Below are positions 18,001 through 25,932 of a DNA stretch of 64,000 nt, in pieces. Where the stretch lies: the NCBI GenBank assembly GCA_963730225.1, contig CAVSQX010000001.1, positions 558,001-622,000 on the forward strand. Direction: 5' to 3'. Source of the DNA: CAVSQX01 sp963730225 (GTDB taxonomy: Bacteria > Planctomycetota > Phycisphaerae > Tepidisphaerales > Tepidisphaeraceae). Position 1 is the first letter of the stretch. Each line of letters begins with the position of its first letter. Position numbers and translations under genes: made by a program. The notes beneath the pieces are model-generated. The model was not told where the DNA came from, searched no databases, and worked only from the letters and a program-made list of their open reading frames with translations.

Positions 18001-19982
18001 TCGGGCGTGGAAAAAGAATCGTCATTGGCAACCGGCGGCGCAACGGCCACCGAGATGTTCACGGCAACGGCGGGCGAGGAAATCAATCCATCACTGTCGG
18101 TGGCTTCGACGGAAAACGCGTCGATCGTGCCGCTTTGGCTGTTCGGTGGAGTCCACACGGCCGAGTCGGATGAACCGATGGTCGTGGTGCCGGCGACGAC
18201 GGGATTCCCATCCACGGTAAGCGTTCCGTTGCTGACGGCGGTAATCAGAAAAATGATCGGCAGACTGTTGGGATCGCTGGCGTTGGACGCGCTGTCGAGT
18301 GTCGAGTAACTGATGTTTACCGCCGCATTTTCGTTGCCGCCGGCGAGCGCGCTGACGGAGGTGAGCGTCGGCCGACCGACGACGGTGATGGTGAAGCTCT
18401 GCGTCGTGTCCAAATCTCCATCGGAAACTTCGAGTTCGACGGAATTACTTCCGGTATTGCTGTTCGTCGGCGTGCCCGAGAGGGTGGCGTTGCCGTTGGC
18501 GCCGGCAGTCAGCGTGAGCCAACTCGGGCGCGTCGGCGCGGTGATGGTCATGGTGTCGCCGTCGGCGTCGGTGGTGGTGATCTGGTAGGTGTAGGCGACG
18601 CCGGAATCGGCGCTGGTCACAGCGCTGCTGGTGAAGGTCGGCGCGTGATCCTGGAATTCGAACGCGCCGATGTCGGCCGGGCCGCTGCGCGGATCACCGC
18701 GCTGGTCGGTGGACGGAGCGGCGGAGGAGTTGGCGGCGTCGCGCGCGGGGCTGGTGGCGCCGATCGCCATGGTCTGCGTTGGGCCGCCGTTGGAGGCCAG
18801 GGCCGAGAGTCCCGGATTCGCGCCAACCTGATCGCCGTTGACGCCGTTGACGAAGGTGCCGGTGACGGTGCCGTCGGTGGACCCGATGATGTTGTTGCCC
18901 GCGCTGGAGACGCCGCCGCCGGCATCGTTGATATCGGGCCCGACGTCGGCGGTGTTGCCCTGCACGATGGAATTCTGCACGGTGACGGTGATCGAGCTGA
19001 CATCGCAGAAGATTCCGCCGCCCAGGCCCTGCCCGTTGACCGCGGGGCTGACGCCTGTGCCGCCGGCGGCGGTGTTGCCGGAGATGGTGTCGCTGAGCAG
19101 CGCGAGCGAACCGCCGTTTCCCGTGACGAAGATGGCCGCGCCTTCGGCGTCGCCGCCGGAGACTTGAGTGGAATCGGGATTGGGCCCGCCGGTGGCGGTG
19201 TTGCCGTTGAAGGTGCAGTTGGTGATCGTGGCGGTGTCGCCGTTGATGTAGATCGCGCCGCCATAACCGGTGTTGCCGAGGGCCGTGCCCGTGGAAACAG
19301 CGGCGGCGGTGGAGGTGTTGCCGGAAAAAGTGCTGTCGGTAACGGTGAGATCGCCGCTGAAGGAATAGATGCCGCCGCCGGTTGAGGCGTTGACGGCGGC
19401 GATGGAGTCGTCGCTGATCGTGGTGTCGTCGATGTTGAGGGTTCCGCCGTCCTGGTAAATGCCACCGCCGGCCTGGATGGCGGAGTTGCCGGTGATGACC
19501 ATGTTGCTCAGCGTCAGATCGCCGGCGGTGGTGATGGCGCCACCGAGATTGCTGCCGGCAGCGTCGGTGAGCGTCATGTTGGATATCGAGGCGGTGACGC
19601 CGCTGGGGACGGAGAAGATTTGACTAGCGCCGCCGGCGGTGATGGTTAGCGCCGAAACACCGGGGCCGAGAATCGTGACGTTGGTGGCGACATCCAGGGC
19701 GCCGCTGGTGAGCGTGAGGGTTCCGGAGACGCCGGTGGCGTCAATGGTGTCGCCGTTAACGGCGTCGGCCAGCGCAGTGCGCAAAGTGCCTGCGCCATTG
19801 TCGGCGAGGCTGGTAATGACGAACGTGGTAAAAAGCGTGCGCTGTTCCAGCGGCTCGATGAGTGATTGATTCACCCGGCGGTCCTGAAACAAGCAACGCA
19901 AAACACGGGAAAGCGAACGACGGCTCAAGTGTCCTCCACGGGCGAAAGTATAGGGGAAGGTCCGGGCGGGAAACAATTTCAA
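15012..19982 (-). CDS. Giant multidomain cell-surface protein (1656 aa)
   Basis: Domain order: a basic N-terminus with IEPLEQRTLF (about residues 42-51), a motif typical of planctomycete exported proteins; a parallel beta-helix region (residues ~55-450) ending in the choice-of-anchor-like DQRGDPRSGPADIGAFEFQ; a putative Ig/cadherin-like fold; four tandem ~90-residue VCBS/cadherin-like repeats (VANDDSFSTPED type, each ending near DSFTYLANDG); Calx-beta; a fifth repeat; a second Calx-beta; another Ig-like domain; then hemolysin-type calcium-binding nonapeptides (GNDTLIGQNGNDILIGGSGN). Likely an adhesin or envelope protein needing Ca2+. It stands alone between the DsbD-like gene and the STAS operon. 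No PEP-CTERM or sortase tail is visible. Confidence 0.87.
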   Translation of the reverse strand: MKLFPARTFPYTFARGGHLSRRSLSRVLRCLFQDRRVNQSLIEPLEQRTLFTTFVITSLADNGAGTLRTALADAVNGDTIDATGVSGTLTLTSGALDVATNVTILGPGVSALTITAGGASQIFSVPSGVTASISNMTLTDAAGSNLGGAITTAGDLTLSNMVITGNSAIQAGGGIYQDGGTLNIDDTTISDDSIAAVNASTGGGIYSFSGDLTVTDSTFSGNTSTAAAVSTGTALGNTGYGGAIYINGDTATITNCTFNGNTATGGPNPDSTQVSGGDAEGAAIFVTGNGGSLALLSDTISGNTAAGGTGVSPAVNGQGLGGGIFCDVSSITVTVQNSIVQGNTADVGPDINDAGGGVSSAGNNIIGSTDGTVTGTFVNGVNGDQVGANPGLSALASNGGPTQTMAIGATSPARDAANSSAAPSTDQRGDPRSGPADIGAFEFQDHAPTFTSSAVTSADSGVAYTYQITTTDADGDTMTITAPTRPSWLTLTAGANGNATLSGTPTNSNTGSNSVELEVSDGDLDTTQSFTITVVGRPTLTSVSALAGGNENAAVNISYSTLDSASNASDPNSLPIIFLITAVSNGTLTVDGNPVVAGTTTIGSSDSAVWTPPNSQSGTIDAFSVEATDSDGLISSPAVAVNISVAVAPPVANDDSFSTPEDTAATGNVLTNDTSPSGNPLTAVDQTLPTHGNLVLNSDGSFTYTPTTGYVGSDSFTYLANDGIHNSNVATVSITVTAVTPPVANNDSVSTPEDSAATGNVLTNDTSPSGNPLTAIDQTLPAHGNLVLNSNGSFTYTPTSGYVGADSFTYLANDGINNSNIATVSITVTAVPAPVAVNDSFTTNENSAVMGNVLTNDSSPSGNPLTAVLQTQPSAGTLSLAANGSFTYTPSTGFFGSDSFTYLDNDGINNGNIATVTITVNALPPQAVNDSFTTAQNTVLMGNVVTNDISNTGHALTATVQAQPADGTLSLSANGSFTYTPNTGFIGNDSFTYFDNDGINNSNVATVSLHVVQTIFHGEFDFALAAQTVLNTDGSDSITVDRNSGADQPATVDYVITGGSAILGVDYNLTAGTLDFADQQITDGITLQIPSSAARFGDKTLDLLLQNATGGATIGAVGSMVITIHHVADVPPVAVADQFVDGENTVLTGNVLTNDTDSQGNAFTAVLQSQPANGTLTLNSNGSFTYTPNINFIGVDTFTYADNDGVATGNTATVTITISRQPEQFDFTYASETILNNDGSVLIEVDRKFGQDGAVTVDYSVTGGTAVAGTDYTALSGTLDFADQQTVADIPLQVAFTGAGEPTLTINLSLNNPTGGPIVGSQGTDVVSIYHLLDSPPIASAVSVTRTPGESVDLDVLANAVDPDNNPLTVTVVSNPTWGTATVESNGSILYTPTPSYSVDDSFQYEISDDRGGNLIRTASITVYGAGLDVDPIDTRDEDLVVVGSAGKDHIIFQNRNARGVGVIEDGKNLGSFKPTGRLVAFGLSGNDFIEDQNVDRDCYFVAGDGNDTLIGQNGNDILIGGSGNDMLSGRSGRDILVAGSGRSTLHGGAQEDILIAGSTTYDGDTPDDRLALNDLHNELNKKTPIIQSRWTVMQLPAGVGNSHASLNANTVDVGDTNDMLFGGTSLNWFIGEFDGPRKTRAKILDAIAGDLKTDL
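17470..18033 (-). repeat. Two near-identical ~280-bp tandem repeats inside the surface-protein gene
   Basis: Two adjacent units encode VANDDSFSTPEDTAATGNVL and VANNDSVSTPEDSAATGNVL type domains and are nearly identical over most of their length. The following two units (down to about 16950) are more diverged. The pattern suggests recent unit duplication. Confidence 0.75.
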
Positions 19983-20049
19983 ATGGCCCGGAAACGCACT
20001 GAAATTTGCAGGTAAACTGGGGGCTTTTTTATTGGACCAGCCTCAACAT

Positions 20050-20406
20050 TCAGGCGCGTAGAAGTTTAAGGGCGTCAGCGCGATCTTTGGTGATGGTGAA
20101 GAGTCGCTCGAGGCAACACGTGTGAAAAATCTGCTTGAGTTGCGGGGAAAGTTGGCACAGCACGAGTTGTCCGCCGCCCGATTTGATGTGCTGACGAAGA
20201 TTGACCATCAGCCCGAGCACGGAGCTGCCCATGTAATCGACGGACGACAAATCCATCAGCCACGGCTGATCGGAACGGCCGTCGAGAGCTTTGAGGACGG
20301 ATTGATTGAGCTGATCGAACGCATCGGAATCGACCTGCTCGGGCAGATTCAATTCGATGACGTTGATGTTTTCAACCGTTGTGGTCTGGACGAAATCGCT
20401 GGGCAT
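20050..20406 (-). CDS. STAS-domain protein (anti-sigma factor antagonist-like)
   Basis: 118 residues, the size of a single SpoIIAA/RsbV-like STAS domain. The core reads WLMDLSSVDYMGSSVLGLMV with the serine pair where the regulatory phosphorylation site lies in this family, followed by GGGQLVLCQLSPQLKQIF. These proteins usually release sigma factors by binding an anti-sigma kinase; no such partner gene is adjacent. Last gene of the argD-lipoprotein-purM-STAS operon, 4 nt after purM. Confidence 0.88.
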   Translation of the reverse strand: MPSDFVQTTTVENINVIELNLPEQVDSDAFDQLNQSVLKALDGRSDQPWLMDLSSVDYMGSSVLGLMVNLRQHIKSGGGQLVLCQLSPQLKQIFHTCCLERLFTITKDRADALKLLRA

Positions 20407-20410
20407 AGTT

Positions 20411-21514
20411 TCACCGCAGATTCAACGTCTCGGATTCGTAGATTAACCCGAGTGGAACAATCTCGACGGCTTTGCGATCGCCCTGCTTGAGGACGGTTCC
20501 GCCGATCCAGCCATCATACCCGGACTGCCGTGCCAATTGAACGGCGCGCTCGGCGTCGGCGGCGGAAATATAGAGGGCCAGGCCGGCGCCCATGTTGAAG
20601 GTGGCGTACGCCTCGCGGAGATCCAGCGGACCCGATCGAACCAGGAAATCAAAGATCGCGCCGCCCTGGCCGATGTTGGTCATGCGGTAAACGAACGGCT
20701 CGCTGGCTCGCATCAGCTTTCGCCAGCCGTGCCCGGTGATGTGGGCGACGTAATGCAGTGGTAGAGCGGCTTTTTGCGCGGCGGCGATGAAGTCGACGTA
20801 AATCATCGACGCCGTGAGGAGCGTTTCGCCAAAAGTGCGGCCGTCGGCCAGCGTGGTTAAATATCCCCGGGGCAGCGACGCGGCGATTTTGCGGCACAGC
20901 GTCAGGCCGTTGGTGTGTACTCCGGAACTGGCGAGCAGAACGATGGCGTCGCCGCTTTGGATTGGGCCGGAAATGCGATTGGATTTGGGCGATATCCGTC
21001 CGATCGCCGAGCCCGCCAACACGATCGTGGCGGGATCGATGATGTCGCGCAGGACGGGAGTCTCGCCGCCGCCCCAGACGGCGTGCGATTTGGCGCATCC
21101 CTCGGCGAACCCGCGAGCCAGATCATCTCCGCCGCAGCCGCGATCGAACCAGGCCGCATCGCCGACGGCGGCGTGCATGGCCACGGAAATCGGCAACGCG
21201 CCGGTGGTGATCAGGTCGTTGACGATCGTGGCGACGGTGTCGATGCCGATGTTGGCGTAGAAACTGCGGCCCTGGAGGCGGAGCATCCCGTCGGCGATGA
21301 GATTCTTGGTGCCCAGGCCTTCTTCAACGTGTGCGAGAAACTCGTTGGGCGTTTCGACGAGATACGCGCTTTCGCCGCGGATGCCGGGGGGCTCGGTGAA
21401 ACCGTGCCGTTGAAGCTGGTCGGCCGTGGGCGCGGCGTAGCGCTGGCACAGACGCTTGAAGGCGTCGAGATGATCGTAATTCACGCCGCTGCTTTGGTAG
21501 CTCAAGCCGCTCAT
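20411..21514 (-). CDS. purM: Phosphoribosylformylglycinamidine cyclo-ligase (AIR synthetase)
   Basis: 367 residues; ATP-dependent ring closure forming aminoimidazole ribonucleotide in purine synthesis. Family features: YANIGIDTVATIVNDLITTGA, AVWGGGETPVL, LLASSGVHTNGLTLCRKIA, HITGHGWRKLMR and ATFNMGAGLAL. Slightly longer than E. coli PurM because of the N-terminal segment before residue 45. It starts 6 nt after the lipoprotein gene. Confidence 0.92.
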   Translation of the reverse strand: MSGLSYQSSGVNYDHLDAFKRLCQRYAAPTADQLQRHGFTEPPGIRGESAYLVETPNEFLAHVEEGLGTKNLIADGMLRLQGRSFYANIGIDTVATIVNDLITTGALPISVAMHAAVGDAAWFDRGCGGDDLARGFAEGCAKSHAVWGGGETPVLRDIIDPATIVLAGSAIGRISPKSNRISGPIQSGDAIVLLASSGVHTNGLTLCRKIAASLPRGYLTTLADGRTFGETLLTASMIYVDFIAAAQKAALPLHYVAHITGHGWRKLMRASEPFVYRMTNIGQGGAIFDFLVRSGPLDLREAYATFNMGAGLALYISAADAERAVQLARQSGYDGWIGGTVLKQGDRKAVEIVPLGLIYESETLNLR

Positions 21515-21520
21515 GGATGG

Positions 21521-22402
21521 TCAATGTCCGGCCAACGCCTCCCGCAGCACCACCGGCTTGCCGTCGGGGCGAAGAAAAGTGGGCACGATGGCCAGTACCT
21601 GCTCGAATCGCTGGGTTTGGTCGTCGGTGATGAAGAATCGACCGCCAACGCTCAGGCTCGATCGGGCCGAACTGTTTGGGGCGACGATCAGAAAATTGGT
21701 CTGGTCAATTTCGGCACAGAGCCCCAGGTCGTAAATGTGCTGCGGCGCGGCGTGCGTCGATTCCAGCGGGCGGTTGATTGCCGTGAAATCGGTGAGTGTT
21801 TGCTGCGACTGCACCGTGGGACAGAGGGCGACGCGCAGGGTGTAGGGCGTGCGCGGATCGGGATCGAAGGAAAGATCGACGCGGTTTTCGCAGGAGCGCC
21901 AGGTGCGGCCCTCGATTTGATCCTGGGAATTGAAGAAAAAAATATCCTCGACGTCGAATTTCTTGGTCATATTCAATTCGACGTCGTGGGCCCAAAGGCC
22001 CATGATCGACGTGTGCTTCACGCGATCCTCCGGAGCCTTGAGTTGCTGGCGGAAATAATCCCAATCGCTGCGCGAGGCCAGCCCGCAGCGAAGGCCGTTT
22101 TTGTTCAGCAGATAGGCGGTGGCGACGCTGACACAATGTTCGTCGACCCGCTTCCAGAACGGTTCATTGTCGCTGATCGTGCCCAGCGGCAAATCGATCT
22201 GATAGATGTCCAATTGAATGACCGCTTGCCAGGGCGGCTGCGGGTCGCGCGGATCGAGGGGCCCGGAGGATTGCAGGCTGAGCGTAATCTGCCGCTCGGC
22301 GGGCCGTGTCGTGGCCTGCGTCGCCGGAACGGGCCGATGCGGAACGCAGCCGCACATTGCCGCGGCCAGCAGAGGCCAAAATGATTTTGGGCCAAGCATC
22401 AC
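21521..22402 (-). CDS. Putative lipoprotein of unknown function
   Basis: 293 residues. The N-terminus MMLGPKSFWPLLAAAMCGCV is a lipoprotein-like signal with cysteines at 17 and 19, followed by a Pro/Thr-rich linker. The rest is soluble, beta-rich, with WQAVIQLDIYQIDLPLGTIS and a final RFEQVLAIVPTFLRPDG. I do not recognise a family; its content resembles proteins conserved among Phycisphaerae, an impression I cannot test. It overlaps argD by 4 bp and precedes purM by 6 nt, hence co-transcribed. Confidence 0.75.
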   Translation of the reverse strand: MMLGPKSFWPLLAAAMCGCVPHRPVPATQATTRPAERQITLSLQSSGPLDPRDPQPPWQAVIQLDIYQIDLPLGTISDNEPFWKRVDEHCVSVATAYLLNKNGLRCGLASRSDWDYFRQQLKAPEDRVKHTSIMGLWAHDVELNMTKKFDVEDIFFFNSQDQIEGRTWRSCENRVDLSFDPDPRTPYTLRVALCPTVQSQQTLTDFTAINRPLESTHAAPQHIYDLGLCAEIDQTNFLIVAPNSSARSSLSVGGRFFITDDQTQRFEQVLAIVPTFLRPDGKPVVLREALAGH

Positions 22403-23610
22403 AACGCGACGAGAGTTTGGATCAATCGGTCAAGCCCCTGATCCCAATCGGATCGGGCGATGTTTATCGGAGGAGCCAGGCGAATCACATTCTTGGCGGT
22501 GAGGTTCAGAATGACACCCTGCCGCAGGGCGGCTTCGACGAGTTTTTCGGGCGGGTGCTTGAGCTCGATGCCGAGCATGAGGCCTCGGCCGCGGATGCCG
22601 GCGATTCTTCCGGCGATCTTCTTTTCGTTCTTCAGGCGGGCGACGGCATATTCACCGAGCACGGCGGCGTTGGTGGTGAGATTTTCTTTCTCGATCACAT
22701 CGAAGATCGCGCTGGCGACGGCCATGCAGATCGGATTTCCGCCCAGCGTGCAGCCGTGCTTGCCGGGAGTCAGCAGCGCGGCGATCGCCGGTTTGGCCCA
22801 CAGCGCTCCGACGGGCAGGCCGCCGCCGATCGCTTTGCCCAGCGTCATCAGGTCCGGCTCGATGATTTTGCCCGAGGCGTCGATCAGATGCTGATGTGCG
22901 AACCATTTGCCGGTGCGTCCGCAGCCGGTCCAGACTTCGTCGAAGATGAGAGTGATTTGCCGCTGGTCGCAGAGGCGGCGCAGCTCGATGGCGAAATCGA
23001 GCGGCATGGGATGGACACCGCCTTCGCCCTGAATCGGCTCGACAATGACGGCGGCGGTCTCCGGATCGGCGGCGGCGGCGGAGAGACCTTCCAGATCGCC
23101 CAACTCGATCTGCGTGAAGCCCGCAACCGCCGGCTCGAAACCGGATTTGACGGCGGGATTGCCGGTGGCGGCGATCATCGCCAGCGATCGGCCGTGAAAA
23201 GATCGGTTCATCGAAACGACTTTCCAGCGTTTGGGCGAGGCGGCCTGGCCGCGCAGCCGTGCCAGTTTCACCGCCGCTTCGTTGGCTTCCAGGCCGCTGT
23301 GACAGAAAAACGCCTGGCCCGGAAATGCCGTGCGACCGAGCCGGTCGGCCAGATCGATCTGTGGCGTCGTGTAAAACGTGTTGCCGACGTGCCAGAGTTT
23401 TTCCGATTGCTCCCTGGAGGCGGCGATGAGAGCGGGATGGCAGTGGCCGAGAATCGCCCCGCCGAAACCGGCGAAAAGATCGAGATACTGCTTGCCGTCG
23501 GAATCCCAGAGCAGCGAGCCCGCTCCGCGCACCATGACCACGGGCAGGCGGGCGTAGTTGCCGATGAGGATGCTTTTGCCGTGTTCAAGGAGTTGCGCGG
23601 TAGTGGACAT
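22399..23610 (-). CDS. argD: Acetylornithine/class-III aminotransferase
   Basis: 403 residues from ATG 23610 (MSTTAQLLEHGK). PLP-dependent transaminase of arginine synthesis, converting N-acetylglutamate semialdehyde to acetylornithine. Signatures: LDLFAGFGGAILGHCHPAL, CHSGLEANEAAVKLAR, IFDEVWTGCGRTG and the PLP-binding lysine in LMTLGKAIGGGLPVGA. Related class-III enzymes are hard to separate by eye, but the ~400-residue length and NSG/HSGxEA motif favour ArgD. First gene of the operon; divergent from the Gfo/Idh gene with a 53-bp gap. Confidence 0.87.
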   Translation of the reverse strand: MSTTAQLLEHGKSILIGNYARLPVVMVRGAGSLLWDSDGKQYLDLFAGFGGAILGHCHPALIAASREQSEKLWHVGNTFYTTPQIDLADRLGRTAFPGQAFFCHSGLEANEAAVKLARLRGQAASPKRWKVVSMNRSFHGRSLAMIAATGNPAVKSGFEPAVAGFTQIELGDLEGLSAAAADPETAAVIVEPIQGEGGVHPMPLDFAIELRRLCDQRQITLIFDEVWTGCGRTGKWFAHQHLIDASGKIIEPDLMTLGKAIGGGLPVGALWAKPAIAALLTPGKHGCTLGGNPICMAVASAIFDVIEKENLTTNAAVLGEYAVARLKNEKKIAGRIAGIRGRGLMLGIELKHPPEKLVEAALRQGVILNLTAKNVIRLAPPINIARSDWDQGLDRLIQTLVAL

Positions 23611-23663
23611 CGTCGGCTCAACCATAACAAATTTCCCGCCGCTTCGGTATGCTGCGGACCAAG

Positions 23664-24683
23664 ATGCCCGATCGGCTGAGATGGGGGATTTTGAGCACGG
23701 GAAATATCGCCCGGCAGTTCTGCGCGGGCGTGGCGGCGTCGCAGCGCGGCGAGTTGACGGCGGTGGCGTCGCGGCGGCAGGAATCGGCGGATCCGTTCGC
23801 GCAGCAATTCAAAATCCCCACTGCGTACGGCAACTACGACAGCCTGCTGAACGATGCAAACGTCGATGCCATCTATAACGCGCTGCCCAATTCGCTGCAT
23901 CACCCGTGGACGGTCAAATCGCTGCGGGCCGGCAAGCACGTGCTGTGCGAAAAGCCGCTGGCGGCCAGCGCGGCCGAGGCGCAGGATATGTTCGATGCGG
24001 CCGCTCGCGCGGGAAAAATGCTGGTGGAAGCGTTCATGTATCGCAGCCATCCGCTTACTCACGCGGTGCTCCAAGCGGTCGGCGATGGAGCGATCGGAAA
24101 GCTCAAAATGGTTCGCACCAGCTTCTGCTATTGCACGAGCCGCATCGCCGGAAATGTGCGATTTTCCGCGGAGTTGGCCGGGGGCGGATTGATGGATGTC
24201 GGATGTTATTGCATCAATTTCTCGCGCCTGCTGGCCGGCGCCGAGCCGACCGTGTGCACGGTTGCGGCGACGATGCATTCCAGCGGCGTGGATGAACTGG
24301 CCGTGGGCTCGATGCGATTCGCCAACGGCGTGCTGGCCAGCTTCACCTGCGGCACGACCACACATGCCGACAACACGGCGTATGTTTGCGGATCGGATGG
24401 ATACATCGAAGTGCCCGTGCCGTGGAAGCCGCCCAGACAATCGGTGTTTGTGATTGCGCGAAGCACGCCGCCGCGGATGGATGATCGAGGAAAATCACCG
24501 AACGCGCCGCCGCCGGAGGTTGTCAGCGTGAATGTGGAGCAGGAACTTTATGGTTTGGAAGCAGACGATTTTGCGGCGACGGTGATGGACGGAAAAGCGC
24601 CGGCGGTTTCCAGGGAGGATTCACTGGGGAATATGCGGGTGTTGGACCAACTGCAGCGGCAGATTCAGGCGGCGCGATTATGA
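23664..24683 (+). CDS. Gfo/Idh/MocA-family NAD(P)-dependent oxidoreductase
   Basis: 339 residues from ATG 23664. A TATGCT -10-like element just upstream makes the earlier ATG at 23649 less likely. The Rossmann motif WGILSTGNIARQF is at the N-terminus; the family motif LCEKPLAAS and GGGLMDVGCYCINF are present. Substrates in this family are sugars, inositols or trans-dihydrodiols; none can be inferred. It overlaps the MBL-fold hydrolase gene by 4 bp. Confidence 0.9.
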   Translation: MPDRLRWGILSTGNIARQFCAGVAASQRGELTAVASRRQESADPFAQQFKIPTAYGNYDSLLNDANVDAIYNALPNSLHHPWTVKSLRAGKHVLCEKPLAASAAEAQDMFDAAARAGKMLVEAFMYRSHPLTHAVLQAVGDGAIGKLKMVRTSFCYCTSRIAGNVRFSAELAGGGLMDVGCYCINFSRLLAGAEPTVCTVAATMHSSGVDELAVGSMRFANGVLASFTCGTTTHADNTAYVCGSDGYIEVPVPWKPPRQSVFVIARSTPPRMDDRGKSPNAPPPEVVSVNVEQELYGLEADDFAATVMDGKAPAVSREDSLGNMRVLDQLQRQIQAARL

Positions 24684-25327
24684 AACTGCTCAGCCACAAC
24701 GGCGGCCTGTTCGCCACCAATGCCTATCTACTTGCCGATGAGGCGACCGGGCAGGCCGTGATTTTCGATGCCCCCAACGACACGACCGCCCCGCTGCTGG
24801 AGGCGGCGAAACAAAAGGGTTGGGATGTGATCGGCCTGTGGCTGACCCACGGCCACATCGATCACATCGCCGATCACGCGGTCGTCACGAGCAGTTTTCC
24901 TCAGGCGAAAGTGCTGATTCATCGACTCGACGAGCCCAAACTGATGTCTCCGATGAGTTCTTTTTCTCTGCCGTTTCGCACGCCGGGGCGGAAGGCGGAT
25001 GAGTGGATTACCGATGGGCAACAGTTGCAAATCGGCTCGCTGGCGGTGGAGGCGATTCACACGCCGGGGCACTCGCCGGGGCATGTGATGTTTCATTTGC
25101 CGGCGGAGAATCTGCTGATCGGCGGCGATTTGATCATCATGGGGGCGGTGGGACGGACGGATTTCCCGGATTGCAGTTATGCGGATTTGCAGACGTCGAT
25201 TCGGCGAATCATGAAATTGCCCGCTCAGACAACGCTGCTGGCGGGACACGGAAATCCCAGCACGTTGGCCGAAGAATTGCGAAGCAATCCGTATGTGCGC
25301 GAGGCACTGGCTGCGCAAAAAAAGTGA
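24680..25327 (+). CDS. MBL-fold metallo-hydrolase (glyoxalase II-like)
   Basis: 215 residues with metal-binding motifs THGHIDHIAD (HxHxDH), HTPGHSPGH and GDLIIMGAVGRTDFPDC, and a final histidine in LAGHGNPS. The family includes hydroxyacylglutathione hydrolases and persulfide dioxygenases; the ~210-residue length fits YcbL-type glyoxalase II. Cytosolic. Its stop codon lies in the stem of a terminator serving the convergent gene. Confidence 0.88.
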   Translation: MKLLSHNGGLFATNAYLLADEATGQAVIFDAPNDTTAPLLEAAKQKGWDVIGLWLTHGHIDHIADHAVVTSSFPQAKVLIHRLDEPKLMSPMSSFSLPFRTPGRKADEWITDGQQLQIGSLAVEAIHTPGHSPGHVMFHLPAENLLIGGDLIIMGAVGRTDFPDCSYADLQTSIRRIMKLPAQTTLLAGHGNPSTLAEELRSNPYVREALAAQKK

Positions 25328-25349
25328 GCCGGCCCTCCAGGCGGCTCAC
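25316..25349 (-). terminator. Rho-independent terminator of the minus-strand secreted-protein gene
   Basis: GTGAGCCG (25324-25331) pairs with CGGCTCAC (25342-25349). Read on the minus strand, the stem is followed by a run of seven T (25323-25317), the classic intrinsic terminator. It overlaps the last codons of the convergent MBL hydrolase gene. Confidence 0.8.
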
Positions 25350-25403
25350 TAAAGCGGAAATCTCTCACGTTCCCGCTTGGAGTTTCGTCCATTATTGATT
25401 CGA

Positions 25404-25859
25404 TTATTGATTCGATGGATTCGTCGTCGGAGGCGTATCGCTGCTCGCTTTTTTGCCCTTGCGAGGTTTGAGAGTGATGTCGACGCTGGCGTCTTTACCA
25501 TCGGCGATGGTGACTTTGCCACGGCCCACCTGCGGCGGCGATTTGACGCTGGCCATGACGTTGTATTGGCCGTCGGCAACGTTGCTCAGCGTGGCTTTGC
25601 CATCGGAATCGGTCATGCCCTTGGCGACGGGTTTGGGCCGGCTGCCGTCGGAGGTTTCGGCGGCAGGACTCAGTGTCACCCGCACGTCGGCGGCGGGCTT
25701 GGAATCGGAACCGACGACCGTCACCGTGATGCTGGCGCTGGCTGACGGAGCCGTGGTGGGAGCGTCATCGGCCGAGGTCGTTCGCGGATGAAACGCGGCC
25801 AGTAGAACAACTGCGGCCGTTGGGGCCAACCACGGTGCGATCCTAAACTTACCAAACAT
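25404..25859 (-). CDS. Small secreted protein with carboxypeptidase-regulatory/Ig-like domain
   Basis: 151 residues. A signal peptide (APTAAVVLLAAFHPRTTSA) and Thr/Ala-rich linker lead to one beta-sandwich domain: SITVTVVGSDSKPAADVRVT, KGMTDSDGKATLSNVADGQY and KDASVDITLKPRKGKK, the pattern of transthyretin-like CarboxypepD_reg folds. The tail is Pro/Thr/Asn-rich. A good ribosome binding site (GGAGCAAAC) precedes the ATG. Function unknown; probably extracellular. Confidence 0.8.
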   Translation of the reverse strand: MFGKFRIAPWLAPTAAVVLLAAFHPRTTSADDAPTTAPSASASITVTVVGSDSKPAADVRVTLSPAAETSDGSRPKPVAKGMTDSDGKATLSNVADGQYNVMASVKSPPQVGRGKVTIADGKDASVDITLKPRKGKKASSDTPPTTNPSNQ

Positions 25860-25932
25860 GTTTGCTCCTGTATTTCCGCCGGAATTAGCGGGTGTTCGAA
25901 GTTAAAACGATTGGGCAGCCGAATTATTCCGT

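Noticed and set aside
15219..18173. Several long plus-strand frames over the surface-protein gene
   Set aside because: Repetitive Gly/Val/Asp translations mirroring the repeats of the real minus-strand gene.
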